From: Ferribacterium limneticum
GTDB lineage: Bacteria > Pseudomonadota > Gammaproteobacteria > Burkholderiales > Rhodocyclaceae
Direction of reading: 5' to 3'
Assembly (NCBI RefSeq): GCF_020510625.1
Contig: NZ_CP075191.1
Location: forward strand, 2,704,001-2,768,000
Length of the DNA: 64,000 nucleotides
A program made the translations under genes and the position numbers. This document shows, one piece after another, positions 29,904 to 40,365 of this stretch. A model generated the notes under the pieces. It worked only from the letters and a program-made list of their open reading frames with translations, was not told where the DNA came from and did no database searches. Position 1 is the first letter of the stretch. The number at the start of each line of letters is the position of its first letter.

Positions 29904-30842
29904 TTACAGTGCAGCGATGAGTTCTTCGCGGCTGACCACAGCAGTGCCGAGTTTGCCGACAACGATGCCAGCGGCGATGTTGGCCACACGAATGGCTTCG
30001 TCCCAATCGGCGCCGGCGGCAATCATCACCGCCAGCGTGGCGATGACCGTATCTCCGGCCCCGGACACATCGAAAACCTCACGCGCCAGTGCTGGCTGGT
30101 GATGCACCGCATCATCGGCGAACAGGGTCATTCCTTCTTCACTGCGGGTGACCAGCAAGGCTTCGAGACCAAGCTCGCCGCGCAGCTTGCGCGCCTTGGC
30201 AGCCAACTCTTCCTCGGAAGACCAGCGACCGACCACTTCCCGCAGCTCCGAGCGGTTCGGCGTAATGACCGTGGCACCGGCATATTTTCCCCATTCATCG
30301 CCCTTCGGATCGACCAAGACCGGCTTGTCATAGGAACGGGCGATGCGGATCATCTCGGCAATATGCGTCAGACCGCCCTTGCCATAATCCGAGAGGATCA
30401 CGACATCGGCCTGGACGACACGTTGCTCGAAATCGGCCAGCTTGGCCTTCAGGATTTCGTGCGATGGGGTCGTTTCAAAATCGATGCGCAGTAGCTGCTG
30501 CTGGCGCCCGATGACGCGGAGCTTGACCGTGGTATCGATCTCGCGATCAATGTGCAGAGCCGCATCGATCTGGCCTTCGTCGAGCAGTCGCCCGAGAGTG
30601 CGTCCGGCCTCGTCGTCACCTACAACCGAAAGCAAGGCAGAAACCGCCCCCAGCGACGCCGCATTACGCGCTACGTTGGCGGCGCCACCAAGGCGCTCTT
30701 CCATCCGCTCGACCTTGACCACGGGCACCGGCGCTTCCGGAGAAATCCGGCTGACCTCACCAAACCAGTAGCGATCCAGCATCACGTCGCCAACGACCAG
30801 CAGACGAACCTGCGACAGTTTTTCCAGCAAGTTGCTACTCAT
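29904..30842 (-). CDS. hldA: D-glycero-beta-D-manno-heptose-7-phosphate kinase
   Basis: 312 residues, PfkB/ribokinase fold. GDVMLDRYWFG and GGAANVARNAASLG lie near the N-terminus, SDYGKGGLTH in the middle, and the catalytic anion hole DVSGAGDTVIATLA near the C-terminus. It corresponds to the kinase half of HldE (RfaE domain I); the adenylyltransferase half is absent, as in species with split hldA/hldC. No hldC is found in this window. It phosphorylates heptose 7-phosphate at C1 for LPS core synthesis. Confidence 0.93.
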   Translation of the reverse strand: MSSNLLEKLSQVRLLVVGDVMLDRYWFGEVSRISPEAPVPVVKVERMEERLGGAANVARNAASLGAVSALLSVVGDDEAGRTLGRLLDEGQIDAALHIDREIDTTVKLRVIGRQQQLLRIDFETTPSHEILKAKLADFEQRVVQADVVILSDYGKGGLTHIAEMIRIARSYDKPVLVDPKGDEWGKYAGATVITPNRSELREVVGRWSSEEELAAKARKLRGELGLEALLVTRSEEGMTLFADDAVHHQPALAREVFDVSGAGDTVIATLAVMIAAGADWDEAIRVANIAAGIVVGKLGTAVVSREELIAAL

Positions 30843-30845
30843 CGT

Positions 30846-32165
30846 TTAACGCCCGATTGCCACATACTCGATGCCCGAACCACGCACGAACTTCGGGTCG
30901 TACAGGTTGCGGCCATCGAAGATCACCGGGGTCTTCAGGGCTTTCTTGATCTCTTCGAAATCCGGACTGCGGAATTCTTTCCACTCGGTGACGATGAGTA
31001 GCGCATCGGCGTTCTGGAGTGCGCCCATCGGGTTTTCGGCGTATTGCAGACGGGCTTCGTCACCGTAGATGCGTTGCGTTTCGGGCATGGCGACGGGGTC
31101 GTAGGCGGTGACGGTGGCACCTGCTTCAAACAGGTCGGCAATCAGTTCGCGACTGGGGGCTTCACGCATGTCGTCGGTGTTGGGCTTGAAGGCCAGGCCC
31201 CAGAGGGCGAAGTGCTTGCCTTTGAGGTCACCGAACTTGGCTTTGAGTTTCTTGGTCAGGATGTGCTTCTGGGCGTCGTTGGCTTCTTCGACGGCGGTGA
31301 GCACTTTGAGGGTGATGTTGGCGTCGTCCTGGGCGGTGGCGATCAGTGCCTTGACGTCCTTGGGGAAGCAGGAGCCGCCGTAGCCACAACCTGGGTAGAG
31401 GAAGTGGTAGCCGATGCGGGGGTCGGAACCGATGCCCTGGCGAACCATTTCGATGTCGGCACCAAGGACTTCGGCGAGGTTGGCCAGTTCGTTCATGAAG
31501 CTGATACGAGTAGCCAGCATGGCGTTAGCGGCGTACTTGGTGAGCTCGGCACTCTTGACGTCGGTGATGATCAGACGCTCATGGTTACGCTGGAACGGGG
31601 CATAGAGGGCACGCATCAGGTGGATGGCCTGTTCTTCTTCGGCACCGACGACAATGCGGTCCGGACGCATAAAGTCTTCTACGGCGGCGCCCTCCTTGAG
31701 GAATTCTGGGTTGGAGACGACGCTGAAGGGGATGTCGATGCCACGCTTTTGCAGTTCGTCGGCGATGGCGGCCTTGACCTTGGCACCGGTGCCGACCGGG
31801 ACGGTACTTTTGTCGACAACGACTTTGTAGTCGGTCATCAGGCGGCCGATGTTACGGGCGGCACCAAGGACGTACTGGAGGTCGGCGGAGCCGTCTTCGT
31901 CAGGCGGGGTGCCGACGGCGATGAACTGGATGGTGCCGTGCTGGACGGCCTTTTCGACATTGGTGGTGAAGTGCAGGCGGCCTGCGGCGACATTGCGGCG
32001 GACCATTTCTAGCAGGCCCGGCTCGTGAATCGGAATGCCGCCGTCTTCAAGAATGCGGATCTTGTTGGGATCGAGATCGAGACAGAGGACATCGTTGCCT
32101 ACTTCGGCCAGACAGGTGCCACTGACCAGTCCTACATAGCCGGTACCGACGACGGTGATTTTCAT
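30846..32165 (-). CDS. ugd: UDP-glucose 6-dehydrogenase
   Basis: 439 residues. The NAD-binding [20 protein letters not shown], the catalytic Cys in [17 protein letters not shown] and [20 protein letters not shown] identify UDP-glucose/GDP-mannose dehydrogenases; the substrate is taken as UDP-glucose from the close Ugd/TuaD-type sequence. It makes UDP-glucuronate for exopolysaccharide or LPS. It is 3 nt upstream of hldA and 9 nt downstream of lapB, inside one envelope operon. DNA in this gene is slightly different in codon use (many GGC/GAC changes to GGT/GCG), perhaps recent exchange. Confidence 0.94.
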   Translation of the reverse strand: MKITVVGTGYVGLVSGTCLAEVGNDVLCLDLDPNKIRILEDGGIPIHEPGLLEMVRRNVAAGRLHFTTNVEKAVQHGTIQFIAVGTPPDEDGSADLQYVLGAARNIGRLMTDYKVVVDKSTVPVGTGAKVKAAIADELQKRGIDIPFSVVSNPEFLKEGAAVEDFMRPDRIVVGAEEEQAIHLMRALYAPFQRNHERLIITDVKSAELTKYAANAMLATRISFMNELANLAEVLGADIEMVRQGIGSDPRIGYHFLYPGCGYGGSCFPKDVKALIATAQDDANITLKVLTAVEEANDAQKHILTKKLKAKFGDLKGKHFALWGLAFKPNTDDMREAPSRELIADLFEAGATVTAYDPVAMPETQRIYGDEARLQYAENPMGALQNADALLIVTEWKEFRSPDFEEIKKALKTPVIFDGRNLYDPKFVRGSGIEYVAIGR

Positions 32166-32174
32166 GAGATTTTC

Positions 32175-33347
32175 CTACAAGGATTGATCGAATTCTTCGC
32201 CACGGCGCGGCGGATAAGTTTCCCAACCGCCACAGGCCGGACAGCGCCAGTAGAACTGGCGGGCCTTGAAACCGCAATTATCGCACCGATAGCGAGACAG
32301 ACGCTTGGTATAGCCCTGGATGATGGTCTTGGCCAACTCAACGTCCGGACGCACTTCCGGTGCAACCAAGGGCAGGCGCGCACTCATCAACTTCTCCAGC
32401 CCCAGCAAGGTCGGATTGCGCTGCAACTCGGCACGGACGAGACGATAGGCAGCCTCGGTTCCCTCATTCTCCAGAACAAGTTGATAGACCACTTCCAGCA
32501 GATCCAGCGATGGATAGCGTTCCAGATAACCACTGAGCAATGCAATGCCCTCCGCCGGCCGCTCCAGCTTGCGGTAGGCTTCTAGCAAGCGCTGGGCAAC
32601 CAGGGCAAGATACGCGGGATCCTGCTGCTCGATGCGCTGCCAGGCTTCAATGGCATCAGTCGTTGATCCCTCCTGCAGCAATAAATCTCCCTGCAACAGG
32701 CTGGCACGAACACATTTCCGGTTCTCCTGCATAGCCACGTCAAGGTATTCACGCGCGGTATCCGGACGCGAACGCATGATCTCGTTAGCCGCCAGTTCGC
32801 AGTAATACTCGGCGATCTCACGATGCGAGGCGACATCCGGCAACTCCCGAGCAATCCCGACCGCCTTCAGCCACTCCTTCTCGACCTGATAGATTTCCAA
32901 CAGATTGCGCTTGGCCTCCTCCTCGAAGGAAGTACCGAGAAGTTTGTTGAATATATCTTCGGCCCGGTCGAGCAGGCCGGCCTTCAGATAGTCCTGCCCC
33001 AGTTCTGACAGTGCCTGCAATCGGACACGTTCTTCAAGATCCGGCAAGTCGATCAGGTTCTGGTGCATGCGAATGGCGCGCTCGGTTTCACCCCGCCGAC
33101 GGAACAAATTTCCCAGCGCGAAATGCAACTCAACGGTCTGAGAATCAACCTTGGCGACTTCAAGAAATGAGTCAATGGCCTTGTCCGGCTGCTCGTTGAG
33201 CAGGAAATTCAAGCCCTGAAAATATGAACGCGGTAACGAGCGCGACTCGTGCACCACCTGGCGCATATCAACGCGAGCCGCAGCCCATCCCAAGCCAAAA
33301 AAAACCGGGATAAGCAACAACTGCCAGTAATCGAAAAACTCATTCAT
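32175..33347 (-). CDS. lapB: Lipopolysaccharide assembly protein B
   Basis: 390 residues. One N-terminal membrane anchor (YWQLLLIPVFFGLGWAAAR), followed by a series of TPR helices and a C-terminal rubredoxin-type metal site with paired cysteines (CDNCGFKARQFYWRCPACGGWETY). LapB (YciM) presents LpxC to FtsH and so limits LPS synthesis. It overlaps lapA by 4 nt, as in many proteobacteria. Its position before ugd and the heptose genes places LPS control beside LPS sugar supply. Confidence 0.95.
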   Translation of the reverse strand: MNEFFDYWQLLLIPVFFGLGWAAARVDMRQVVHESRSLPRSYFQGLNFLLNEQPDKAIDSFLEVAKVDSQTVELHFALGNLFRRRGETERAIRMHQNLIDLPDLEERVRLQALSELGQDYLKAGLLDRAEDIFNKLLGTSFEEEAKRNLLEIYQVEKEWLKAVGIARELPDVASHREIAEYYCELAANEIMRSRPDTAREYLDVAMQENRKCVRASLLQGDLLLQEGSTTDAIEAWQRIEQQDPAYLALVAQRLLEAYRKLERPAEGIALLSGYLERYPSLDLLEVVYQLVLENEGTEAAYRLVRAELQRNPTLLGLEKLMSARLPLVAPEVRPDVELAKTIIQGYTKRLSRYRCDNCGFKARQFYWRCPACGGWETYPPRRGEEFDQSL

Positions 33348-33634
33348 ACAACGGGTGGCTCTTCCACTTTGGCCGTTACCGGCACCCGACTGGATGTGCG
33401 TTTCAGACGCGAGATTTCACGCCGTTGGCGAAAAATCACACCAAGCAGGGAGAGCGCACCAAGAATCACACCCCCGACAAAGAATGCCAGCAAGGCAATC
33501 ACCAGCGGAGCTTGCCAGACCTGCCCTGGCAGAAGGCGAAGGCTGACCGGATCGGTATTCTGGGCCGCAAAAATAACCAGAAAGGCGAAGATGATGAGCC
33601 GGATGGCCCAAGTCAATACTGTCATGACATTCAA
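33344..33634 (-). CDS. lapA: Lipopolysaccharide assembly protein A domain protein
   Basis: 96 residues with two membrane helices (about 4-24 and 42-66), the second rich in Gly/Ala, and a coiled, basic C-terminal segment (SLLGVIFRQRREISRLKRTS). This fits LapA (DUF1049, YciS), encoded with lapB and often heat-shock controlled. The last residues are variable. A short hairpin-like AAGGGCAGTGAA ... TTCACTGCCCT repeat (about 33640-33666) lies between ihfB and this gene and could end the rpsA-ihfB transcript. Confidence 0.9.
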   Translation of the reverse strand: MNVMTVLTWAIRLIIFAFLVIFAAQNTDPVSLRLLPGQVWQAPLVIALLAFFVGGVILGALSLLGVIFRQRREISRLKRTSSRVPVTAKVEEPPVV

Positions 33635-33639
33635 TAAAA

Positions 33640-33666
33640 AAGGGCAGTGAAATCATTCACTGCCCT
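33640..33666 (-). terminator. Hairpin between ihfB and lapA
   Basis: AGGGCAGTGAA pairs with TTCACTGCCCT on either side of a 5-nt loop, followed on the minus strand by TTTTTTATT. This is a good intrinsic terminator for the ihfB end, so lapA probably needs readthrough or its own promoter. Confidence 0.75.
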
Positions 33667-33695
33667 GAATCTACCACATTAGGCCAAGTCCGGCG

Positions 33696-33980
33696 CTAGA
33701 TCGCCTGATCGACCCTTTCTCGCAATTCTTTTCCGGCCTTGAAGTGGGGAACCCACTTCGCCGGCACGCTGACCTTTTCCCCCGATTTGGGATTGCGTCC
33801 AACACGCGGGGGACGGTAGTTGAGCGCAAAGCTGCCGAATCCACGGATCTCGATACGATCTCCTCGCACAAGTGCTTCGGACATCGCATCGAGAATCATC
33901 TTGACCGCAAAATCAGCATCCTTCGCCACCAACTGCGGAAAACGCTCCGCCAGCTGGGCGATGAGCTCGGATTTGGTCAT
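33696..33980 (-). CDS. ihfB: Integration host factor subunit beta
   Basis: 94 residues. [52 protein letters not shown] is the HU/IHF signature with the intercalating-proline arm. IHF beta pairs with the alpha subunit to bend DNA; it would assist sigma-54 promoters such as the one proposed at 387-402. The gene lies 12 nt after rpsA, the standard order in proteobacteria. Confidence 0.97.
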   Translation of the reverse strand: MTKSELIAQLAERFPQLVAKDADFAVKMILDAMSEALVRGDRIEIRGFGSFALNYRPPRVGRNPKSGEKVSVPAKWVPHFKAGKELRERVDQAI

Positions 33981-33992
33981 GCTTTTGCCTTA

Positions 33993-35672
33993 TCAGCCTT
34001 GCTGGTTGAGCTTGGCCTTCAGCAGGGCACCCAGGTTGGTCGTACCAGAAGCAGCGGCGGAAGACTCTGCAGACAACTTCTGCATGGCTTCGTGCTGTTC
34101 GGCATTGTCCTTAGCCTTGATGGAAAGGTTGATACCACGGGTCTTGCGATCCACGTTGATGATCATGGCTTCAACGGTATCGCCCACCTTCAGGTGCTGC
34201 GACAGGTCGTCGATACGATCACGCGAGAACTCGGAAGCGCGCAAGTAACCTTCGTTTTCACCGTCCAGGGTCAGCACGGCACCGCGGGCATCGACCGTCT
34301 TGACGGTACAACGCACGATGCTGTTCTTCTCGTGGGTAGCGATGAAGTTGGTGTACGGATCGCCTTCGAGTTGCTTGATGCCGAGGGAGATACGCTCCTT
34401 CTCGACGTCGATGCCGAGAACAACTGCCTCGACTTCGTCGCCCTTCTTGAAGTTGCGGATGGCTTCTTCGCCGGTCGCAGACCAGGACAGATCGGACAGG
34501 TGAACCAGGCCATCGATGCCACCAGGCAGACCGATGAAGATGCCGAAGTCGGTGATCGACTTGATGGCGCCCTTAACCTTGTCACCCTTCTTGTGGTTCA
34601 TCGCGAAGTCGTCCCAAGGATTGGCTTGGCACTGCTTCATACCCAAGGAGATACGGCGACGCTCTTCGTCGATCTCGAGGATCATGACTTCGACTTCGTC
34701 GCCGAGCTGGACAACCTTGGACGGATGAACGTTCTTGTTGGTCCAGTCCATTTCGGAAACGTGAACCAGGCCTTCAATGCCTTGTTCGATTTCAACGAAT
34801 GAACCGTAGTCGGTCAGGTTGGTGACCTTGCCGAACAGGCGGGTGCCGGCCGGGTAACGGCGGGCAATACCGACCCACGGATCGTCGCCCAGTTGCTTCA
34901 TACCCAGGGAGACGCGGTTCTTTTCGGCGTCGAACTTGAGGATCTTGGCGGTAACTTCGTCACCCACATTGAGCACTTCGCTTGGGTGACGGACACGGCG
35001 CCAGGCCAGATCGGTGATGTGCAGCAGGCCGTCGATACCGCCGAGGTCGACGAATGCACCGTAGTCGGTGATGTTCTTGACGATACCCTTGACGGTGGTG
35101 CCTTCCTTGAGGTTCTCGAGGAGCTTTTCGCGATCTTTGTCAGCGGTGGCTTCGAGCACGGCACGGCGGGACATCACGACGTTGTTGCGCTTCCGGTCAA
35201 GCTTGATGACCTTGAACTCCATGGTCTTGCCTTCGTACGGCGTGGTGTCCTTGACCGGACGCATGTCGACGAGGGAACCCGGCAGGAAGGCGCGAACACC
35301 GTTGGACATGACAGTCAGACCGCCCTTGACCTTGCCGGTGATGGTGCCGGTAACCAGGGAGTTGTTGTTCAGGGCTTCTTCCAGGAAGTTCCAGGCAGCG
35401 ATGCGCTTGGCGCGATCGCGGGACAGGCGCGTAGCGCCGTAGCCGTCTTCCAGCATTTCGATAGCCACTTGGACGAAATCGCCCACCTTGACTTCGAGTT
35501 CGCCCTGATCATTCAGGAATTCTTCGAGCGGAACATAGGATTCCGATTTCAGGCCGGCATTGACCACAACGAAATTGTGATCGATGAGCACCACTTCTGC
35601 AGTGATGACTTCGCCTTGACGCATTTCCTGGCGAGCCAGGGATTCTTCAAATAGTTGAGCAAAAGATTCCAT
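33993..35672 (-). CDS. rpsA: 30S ribosomal protein S1
   Basis: 559 residues with six S1 RNA-binding repeats; examples are [51 protein letters not shown] and [26 protein letters not shown]. The first two repeats, which dock to the 30S, are more diverged, as usual. It aids mRNA loading on the ribosome. The gene is 92 nt downstream of aroA-cmk, and S1 usually represses its own translation through the leader. Confidence 0.97.
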   Translation of the reverse strand: MESFAQLFEESLARQEMRQGEVITAEVVLIDHNFVVVNAGLKSESYVPLEEFLNDQGELEVKVGDFVQVAIEMLEDGYGATRLSRDRAKRIAAWNFLEEALNNNSLVTGTITGKVKGGLTVMSNGVRAFLPGSLVDMRPVKDTTPYEGKTMEFKVIKLDRKRNNVVMSRRAVLEATADKDREKLLENLKEGTTVKGIVKNITDYGAFVDLGGIDGLLHITDLAWRRVRHPSEVLNVGDEVTAKILKFDAEKNRVSLGMKQLGDDPWVGIARRYPAGTRLFGKVTNLTDYGSFVEIEQGIEGLVHVSEMDWTNKNVHPSKVVQLGDEVEVMILEIDEERRRISLGMKQCQANPWDDFAMNHKKGDKVKGAIKSITDFGIFIGLPGGIDGLVHLSDLSWSATGEEAIRNFKKGDEVEAVVLGIDVEKERISLGIKQLEGDPYTNFIATHEKNSIVRCTVKTVDARGAVLTLDGENEGYLRASEFSRDRIDDLSQHLKVGDTVEAMIINVDRKTRGINLSIKAKDNAEQHEAMQKLSAESSAAASGTTNLGALLKAKLNQQG

Positions 35673-35764
35673 TGACGGAGAGAACTTTCATGCTGCTGCG
35701 AACCGTGAAATCCACAGCGGGTTAGGGTTTGAAACAAATTACCGGCCACCTGACCGGCAACACC

Positions 35765-37696
35765 TTACTGCAACGCTTCCCTGCTCCAGTCCAACACCTG
35801 ATTCACCGCCTGTTCGATGGTGAGATGCGTGGTGTCGAGCAGCTTGGCATCTGCCTCTTGCCGGAGTGGAGCCACGCTGCGCTGCGAATCGCGCTCGTCA
35901 CGTTGCCTCAAGTCTGACAGAAGGTCCGCGAGATTAGCAGATAATCCTTTTTCGATCAACTGCTTATACCGACGCTCGGCACGAGCTTCGGCGCTCGCCG
36001 TGAGGAAGACCTTGAGCACAGCTCGCGGGAAGATCACGGAACCCATGTCGCGCCCGTCGCCGACCAAGCCGGGAGCCTTGTTGAACGCCCGTTGCCGGAA
36101 CAGCAAAGCCTCGCGCACGGCAGGCAGGGCGGCAACCCGGGAGGCGCCGGCCGAAATTTCTTCGGTACGGATTGCATCTCCAACCGGGGTGCCGCTCAGA
36201 CGAACATCGCTCTCGGAAAATTCGACATCAAGTCCGGCAGCAATCGCCGCCACACCCGTTTCGTCAGCCCAATCGACCCCCGCCTGTTGAGCTGCCAATG
36301 CGGTCAATCGATACAGGGCACCCGAATCCAGATAGTCGTAACCCAAAGCAGCGGCAATACGGGCAGCAACTGTGCCCTTACCGGAAGCCGACGGGCCATC
36401 AATGGCAATCACCGGCGCCGCCGTGGTGGCCTTGGCAAAGCGTTCGAAATAATCTGGAAAAGTCTTTGCTACACACTTCGGATCATTGATGCGCAAGGGC
36501 GTACCAAAGGCGGCCAGCGAGAAACACATGGCCATCCGATGGTCGTCGTAGGTATCGATTAAAGCTGGTTTCAAACTGGCTGGCGTGACACAAATGTAGT
36601 CTTCACCCTCCTCAACCACTGCACCCAGTTTGCGCAACTCCGTCGCCATCGCGGCAATCCGGTCGGTTTCCTTGACCCGCCAACTGGCGATGTTGCGCAG
36701 CGTGGTTGTTCCTTTGGCAAAGAGTGCCGCCGTCGCCAAGGTCATCGCTGCATCGGGAATATGGTTGCAATCAAGGTCGACCGCCACCAAGCCGGATTGA
36801 GGTGCCCGCGCTTCCATCCAGTTCGGCCCCATCTCGATTTGGGCACCCATTTTGGCCAGTGCCTCAGCGAACCTCACATCGCCCTGGATCGAATCGCGAC
36901 CTACGCCCTCAACGCGAACCGGACCGCCACCGATGGCGCCCAGCGCCAGAAAATAGGAAGCTGACGATGCATCGCCTTCGACAAAAATCGTTCCCGGCGA
37001 AACATAACGACTGCCGGCGCGAACGGTAAACCGCTGCCAACCTTCCCGCTCGACGATCACGCCAAAACGCGCCATCGTCGCCAGGGTAATTTCGATATAT
37101 GGCTTGGAAATCAGTTCGCCGACCACTTCAACGACAACCGTTTCACCGGTCAGCGGCAGTGCCATCAGCAAGCCCGTCAGGAACTGGCTGGAAACATCGC
37201 CGCGCACCTTGACCACCCCACCCGGCTGGATACTTGCCGGTTTCAAATGCAAGGGCGGGAAACCTTCGTTGCCAAGATAAGTGATATCAGCCCCTAGCTG
37301 ACGCAGTCCATCGACCAAATCGCCGATCGGCCGTTCGTGCATCCGCGCTACGCCCTTGAGGACATAGTCGCCACCGGCCAGCGCCAAAGCCGCGGTTAGA
37401 GGGCGAAAGGCCGTGCCGGCATTCCCGAGAAACAGCTCAGCCTGCTTGACGGGGATCAGACCGCCGCAACCTTTGATTGACCAGTTTTCGCCACCGAGGT
37501 GCTGAACGCCTACGCCTAGCATCTTCAACGCTTCCAGCATGCGCTCCGTATCGTTGGAGGCCAGAAGATCGCGGACCTCCGTCTCACCATCTGACAGCGC
37601 TGCCAGCAGGAGAACACGGTTGGAGATGCTTTTTGAGCCAGGCAGGCGAACCGTGCCGCAGGCAGAAAGCAATTGAGGGAGGTCGAGAAATTCCAT
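35765..37696 (-). CDS. aroA: Bifunctional EPSP synthase / cytidylate kinase (AroA-Cmk fusion)
   Basis: 643 residues. Residues 1-420 are AroA, 5-enolpyruvylshikimate 3-phosphate synthase: [36 protein letters not shown] and [16 protein letters not shown]. Residues 425-643 are CMP kinase: [33 protein letters not shown] and [21 protein letters not shown]. In most proteobacteria these are two adjacent genes; here there is one continuous frame without a stop between. It joins a shikimate step (normal partner tyrA, now 9 kb away) with a pyrimidine nucleotide step. Confidence 0.95.
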   Translation of the reverse strand: MEFLDLPQLLSACGTVRLPGSKSISNRVLLLAALSDGETEVRDLLASNDTERMLEALKMLGVGVQHLGGENWSIKGCGGLIPVKQAELFLGNAGTAFRPLTAALALAGGDYVLKGVARMHERPIGDLVDGLRQLGADITYLGNEGFPPLHLKPASIQPGGVVKVRGDVSSQFLTGLLMALPLTGETVVVEVVGELISKPYIEITLATMARFGVIVEREGWQRFTVRAGSRYVSPGTIFVEGDASSASYFLALGAIGGGPVRVEGVGRDSIQGDVRFAEALAKMGAQIEMGPNWMEARAPQSGLVAVDLDCNHIPDAAMTLATAALFAKGTTTLRNIASWRVKETDRIAAMATELRKLGAVVEEGEDYICVTPASLKPALIDTYDDHRMAMCFSLAAFGTPLRINDPKCVAKTFPDYFERFAKATTAAPVIAIDGPSASGKGTVAARIAAALGYDYLDSGALYRLTALAAQQAGVDWADETGVAAIAAGLDVEFSESDVRLSGTPVGDAIRTEEISAGASRVAALPAVREALLFRQRAFNKAPGLVGDGRDMGSVIFPRAVLKVFLTASAEARAERRYKQLIEKGLSANLADLLSDLRQRDERDSQRSVAPLRQEADAKLLDTTHLTIEQAVNQVLDWSREALQ

Positions 37697-37780
37697 GGGC
37701 GGGTGGCTACCGAAAAAGGCCGTAGTCTACTCGCCTCAGGAAAAGATCGAAACCGCTCCTGTTATTCTCTAGATGTTTAG

Positions 37781-39105
37781 CAGGTTGCTCAAAAACCCGA
37801 CGATGCCTTCGGCTATTCACAGCTGACGATGAGTAAAAATCTGAGACATTTCCCTTGTGGTGCCTTGAAAACTGAATTTCAGGCAGTTTTTTGGCCTCAT
37901 TCGGGGTTGCTGCCTGCCTTTTGGCAAACAGCGGGCGGATTTCGCCCTATGTCGCAGACAATCGCCAGCCGAACAGCGCTGCAATCCGGGTCAGGTTGTA
38001 ACAAACAAAGGTGAAGGCGGTTTGCGCCTTGACCTTTGCCAAGCCAACAAAACGGGTTTTGCGCAGACCACCGACGGTCTTCGCCCAACCAAAGATTTCT
38101 TCAACCCGCTTGCGCTTCTTCAAGCTGACCGCGTAACCCGCATGCCGGGTCGTCCGGCCATCAACTGCCGAACCCGACTTCTTCGCAGCGACATGCGGCG
38201 TGACCTTTGTCTCGCGCATCGATTTCACGAAATCGGCTGTGTCATAGCCTTTGTCCGCACCCAGCGTTACCGGTTTTGATCGTGCGACGTGCCATCGTCA
38301 AGGCGGCCTCACGTTCGGCCTTGCCGCTCGCTTGCGTGGTTTCAACATCCACCACCAGCCCGTTGCGGTTCTCCATCAGGGCGTGCCCCATGTAACACAG
38401 CCGGGATTTATCGCCTTCGCTCTTCTTGAAGAGACGAGTCTGATCATCTGTCGTCGAGGCATGGGTTTCGTTACTGCGCTTCTCGCCCTTGAAATCAATG
38501 CTCGGATTCTTGCCGCCACCTTCCGGCGGTTTCCCCGAGCCATCCTTGGGGACAAAGCTCTTCATCGAGGCCCAGGCTTCGATCAGGGTGCCGTCAACCG
38601 TGAAATGCTCGTTGGAAGTCAGCTTCTTCCAATGCGCCAGCGCAACCACCTTGTCGAAAAATTCGCGCATGATCTCTTCCGTGAAGAGCCGCTCCCGGTT
38701 CTCTGTGAAGCTGGTCGCCGCCCAAACACCTTCATCCATCGACAGGCCAACAAACCAGCGGTACAGCAGGTTGTACTCAATGTGCTGCATCAGTTGGCGC
38801 TCAGAGCGAATAGAGAACAGCACCTGAATCAAACTAGCTCGCAACAGACGCTCCGCCGGAATCCCCGGTCGGCCAGTGTGCGAGTAAAGCTTCGCAAACG
38901 CGCCGTTCATCGAACCCAGAATGCCATCAAACCAATGCCCGTAATTGACGCAACGGGTGTCCAGCCGGAATCCGTTCTTCCAGACTCCGATAACTAAACA
39001 TCGTGTATTGGGTCGTATCGGCCGTTCTCATCTTCTTCAATCTCAACCTGACAATGGAGCCATTATCTCATTGGCATCAAATGGTCAGAGTTTTTGAGCA
39101 ACCTG
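37781..39105 (-). mobile_element. IS5-family insertion sequence (IS5 group)
   Basis: 1325 bp, 16-bp perfect terminal repeats CAGGTTGCTCAAAAAC (37781-37796 and inverted 39090-39105). Target duplication TTAG on both sides (37777-37780, 39106-39109) fits the YTAR target of the IS5 group. It lies within the terminal repeat of IS481 copy 2. Confidence 0.92.
37947..39031 (-). pseudogene. IS5-family transposase with two frameshifts
   Basis: The reading begins at ATG 39031 (MRTADTTQYTMFSYRSLEERIPAGHPLR), loses frame near 38937 by one extra T (GGTTTGATGG), continues as NGAFAKLYSHTGRPGIPAERLLRASL to about 38276, and shifts again before TLGADKGYDTADF. The last part ends in AVSLKKRKRVEEIFGWAKTVGGLRKTRFVGL (the Y-R-E region of IS5 DDE enzymes) and TAFTFVCYNLTRIAALFGW. 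The DDE motif is thus spread over three pieces, and the enzyme should be inactive. Terminal repeats and target duplication are still perfect, so the element is rather young. Confidence 0.9.
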
Positions 39106-39474
39106 TTAGTCCCACGGTGTGCTGGATCGGATTGATCCTGAATCGCTCAGGCTCTTTTGTCCAGATTTTGCAGACGAATTCATAGGGCGTCAGCCCCTTT
39201 AGCCTCTTCAATCGCCAGGCGAAGTTGTAGGCCATCAAAAAGGTCTGCAAATGGGCTTTCAACTGGTCATGCGTCTGGTAGTAGTAACGTTTTACCGTGG
39301 CGTCCTTCATGGTTCGATTCATGTGCTCCACCTGTCCATTCGTCCATGGGTAACACACTTGGGTCAGGCGATGTTCAATTTCATGGGCATTGCAGACACG
39401 ATCAAACAGAATGCACCAATTACCTTCTGTTCCCTTGCGTACGGCAAATTGGATGCCGTTGTCCGTGAATATGG
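39106..39474 (-). pseudogene. IS481-family transposase remnant (3' part)
   Basis: About 110 codons on the minus strand read TDNGIQFAVRKGTEGNWC through PWTNGQVEHMNRTMKDATVKRYYYQ to NPIQHTVGL, which is nearly identical to IS481 copy 1. Here the positions of the two nonsense codons of copy 1 are Trp (YPWTNG) and Trp (FAWRL). The upstream half is lost beyond the IS66 insertion, so no functional enzyme can be made. Confidence 0.88.
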
Positions 39475-39570
39475 GTAAGCGTCCGGCCACAACCGTCTTT
39501 CCACCGAAGCTTCGTTGTCTGAAGATACCTCGCGGACGGGCACCTCAAATTTGTGCCCACGAAGGGATTT

Positions 39571-39957
39571 ATGGACACAAATTCAAAGGCAGTCATGGCC
39601 TCGAAGCGGCGAGGCCCCTACCGGCATCACCCGTTGGCGCAGAAGCGAGCGATCGTTGAAGAAACGCTGCAGCCAGGTGCCTCGGTTGCACAGATTGCCC
39701 GCAAACACGGTGTCAACGCCAACCAGGTATTTTTGTGGCGCAAGATCTACCGTGAGGGGCTGCTGCCCGAAGTGAAGCCAGCGCTGTTGCCGGTCACCCT
39801 CACGCCGCTGATGGTCAGCGATCAGTTGCCGGCAGCCAGCAGCTCTGCCAGCACAGGGTGTCTGACGATTGAGTTCGGGCAAGTTCGCGTTCGCATCGAA
39901 GGCCGCCCTGACGCCGAGGTGCTGCGGCTGGTTCTCGCGGCGCTGCAGCAGCGATGA
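39571..39957 (+). CDS. tnpA: IS66 TnpA (OrfA) protein
   Basis: 128 residues from ATG 39571 (MDTNSKAVMASKRRG). The helix-turn-helix region LAQKRAIVEETLQPGASVAQIARKHGVNANQVFLWRKIYREG is the DNA-binding core of IS66 OrfA/IS3-OrfA-like proteins. Function in transposition is accessory. It overlaps tnpB by 4 nt (ATGA). An upstream in-frame start at 39553 is possible. Confidence 0.92.
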   Translation: MDTNSKAVMASKRRGPYRHHPLAQKRAIVEETLQPGASVAQIARKHGVNANQVFLWRKIYREGLLPEVKPALLPVTLTPLMVSDQLPAASSSASTGCLTIEFGQVRVRIEGRPDAEVLRLVLAALQQR

Positions 39958-40301
39958 TCGGGCTACCCAGCGGCACCCGGATCTGGCTCGCCGCCGGCTT
40001 GACCGACATGCGTCGCGGCTTTGATGGTCTGGCCAGCATCGTTCAGGAGAAACTCGCCGCCGATCCCTTTGCCGGTCACGTCTTTGTCTTTCGCGGTCGC
40101 CGCGGTGATCTGGTCAAACTGCTCTGGTGGGATGGCGATGGCCTCTGCCTTTTTGCCAAGCGCCTGGAGCGCGGCCGCTTCATCTGGCCACAGGCCAGCG
40201 AGGGCTCGGTGCACCTCTCAGGCGCCCAACTTTCCATGCTTCTGGAGGGCATCGACTGGCGTCGCCCGAGTCGCACCGGGCAACCGGAACGGGCCGCATA
40301 A
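39954..40301 (+). CDS. tnpB: IS66 TnpB (OrfB) accessory protein
   Basis: 115 residues. TRIWLAAGLTDMRRGFDGLASIVQEKL and VFVFRGRRGDLVKLLWWDGDGLCLFAKRLERGRF are diagnostic for IS66 Orf2 (often listed as TnpB, unrelated to the Cas12-like TnpB). It is needed for transposition of IS66 elements; the biochemical role is not known. Translationally coupled to tnpA. Confidence 0.95.
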   Translation: MIGLPSGTRIWLAAGLTDMRRGFDGLASIVQEKLAADPFAGHVFVFRGRRGDLVKLLWWDGDGLCLFAKRLERGRFIWPQASEGSVHLSGAQLSMLLEGIDWRRPSRTGQPERAA

Positions 40302-40365
40302 GAAAGCTGGAAAACCTTGGCTGGCGGGGCTGTTCACCCGTGGGCTATTCGCGTAAACTCGCCGC

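Noticed and set aside
38242-39031. Programmed frameshift in the IS5-family transposase
   Set aside because: Two separate breaks, neither in a slippery heptamer, and the group normally has one continuous frame; decay is simpler.
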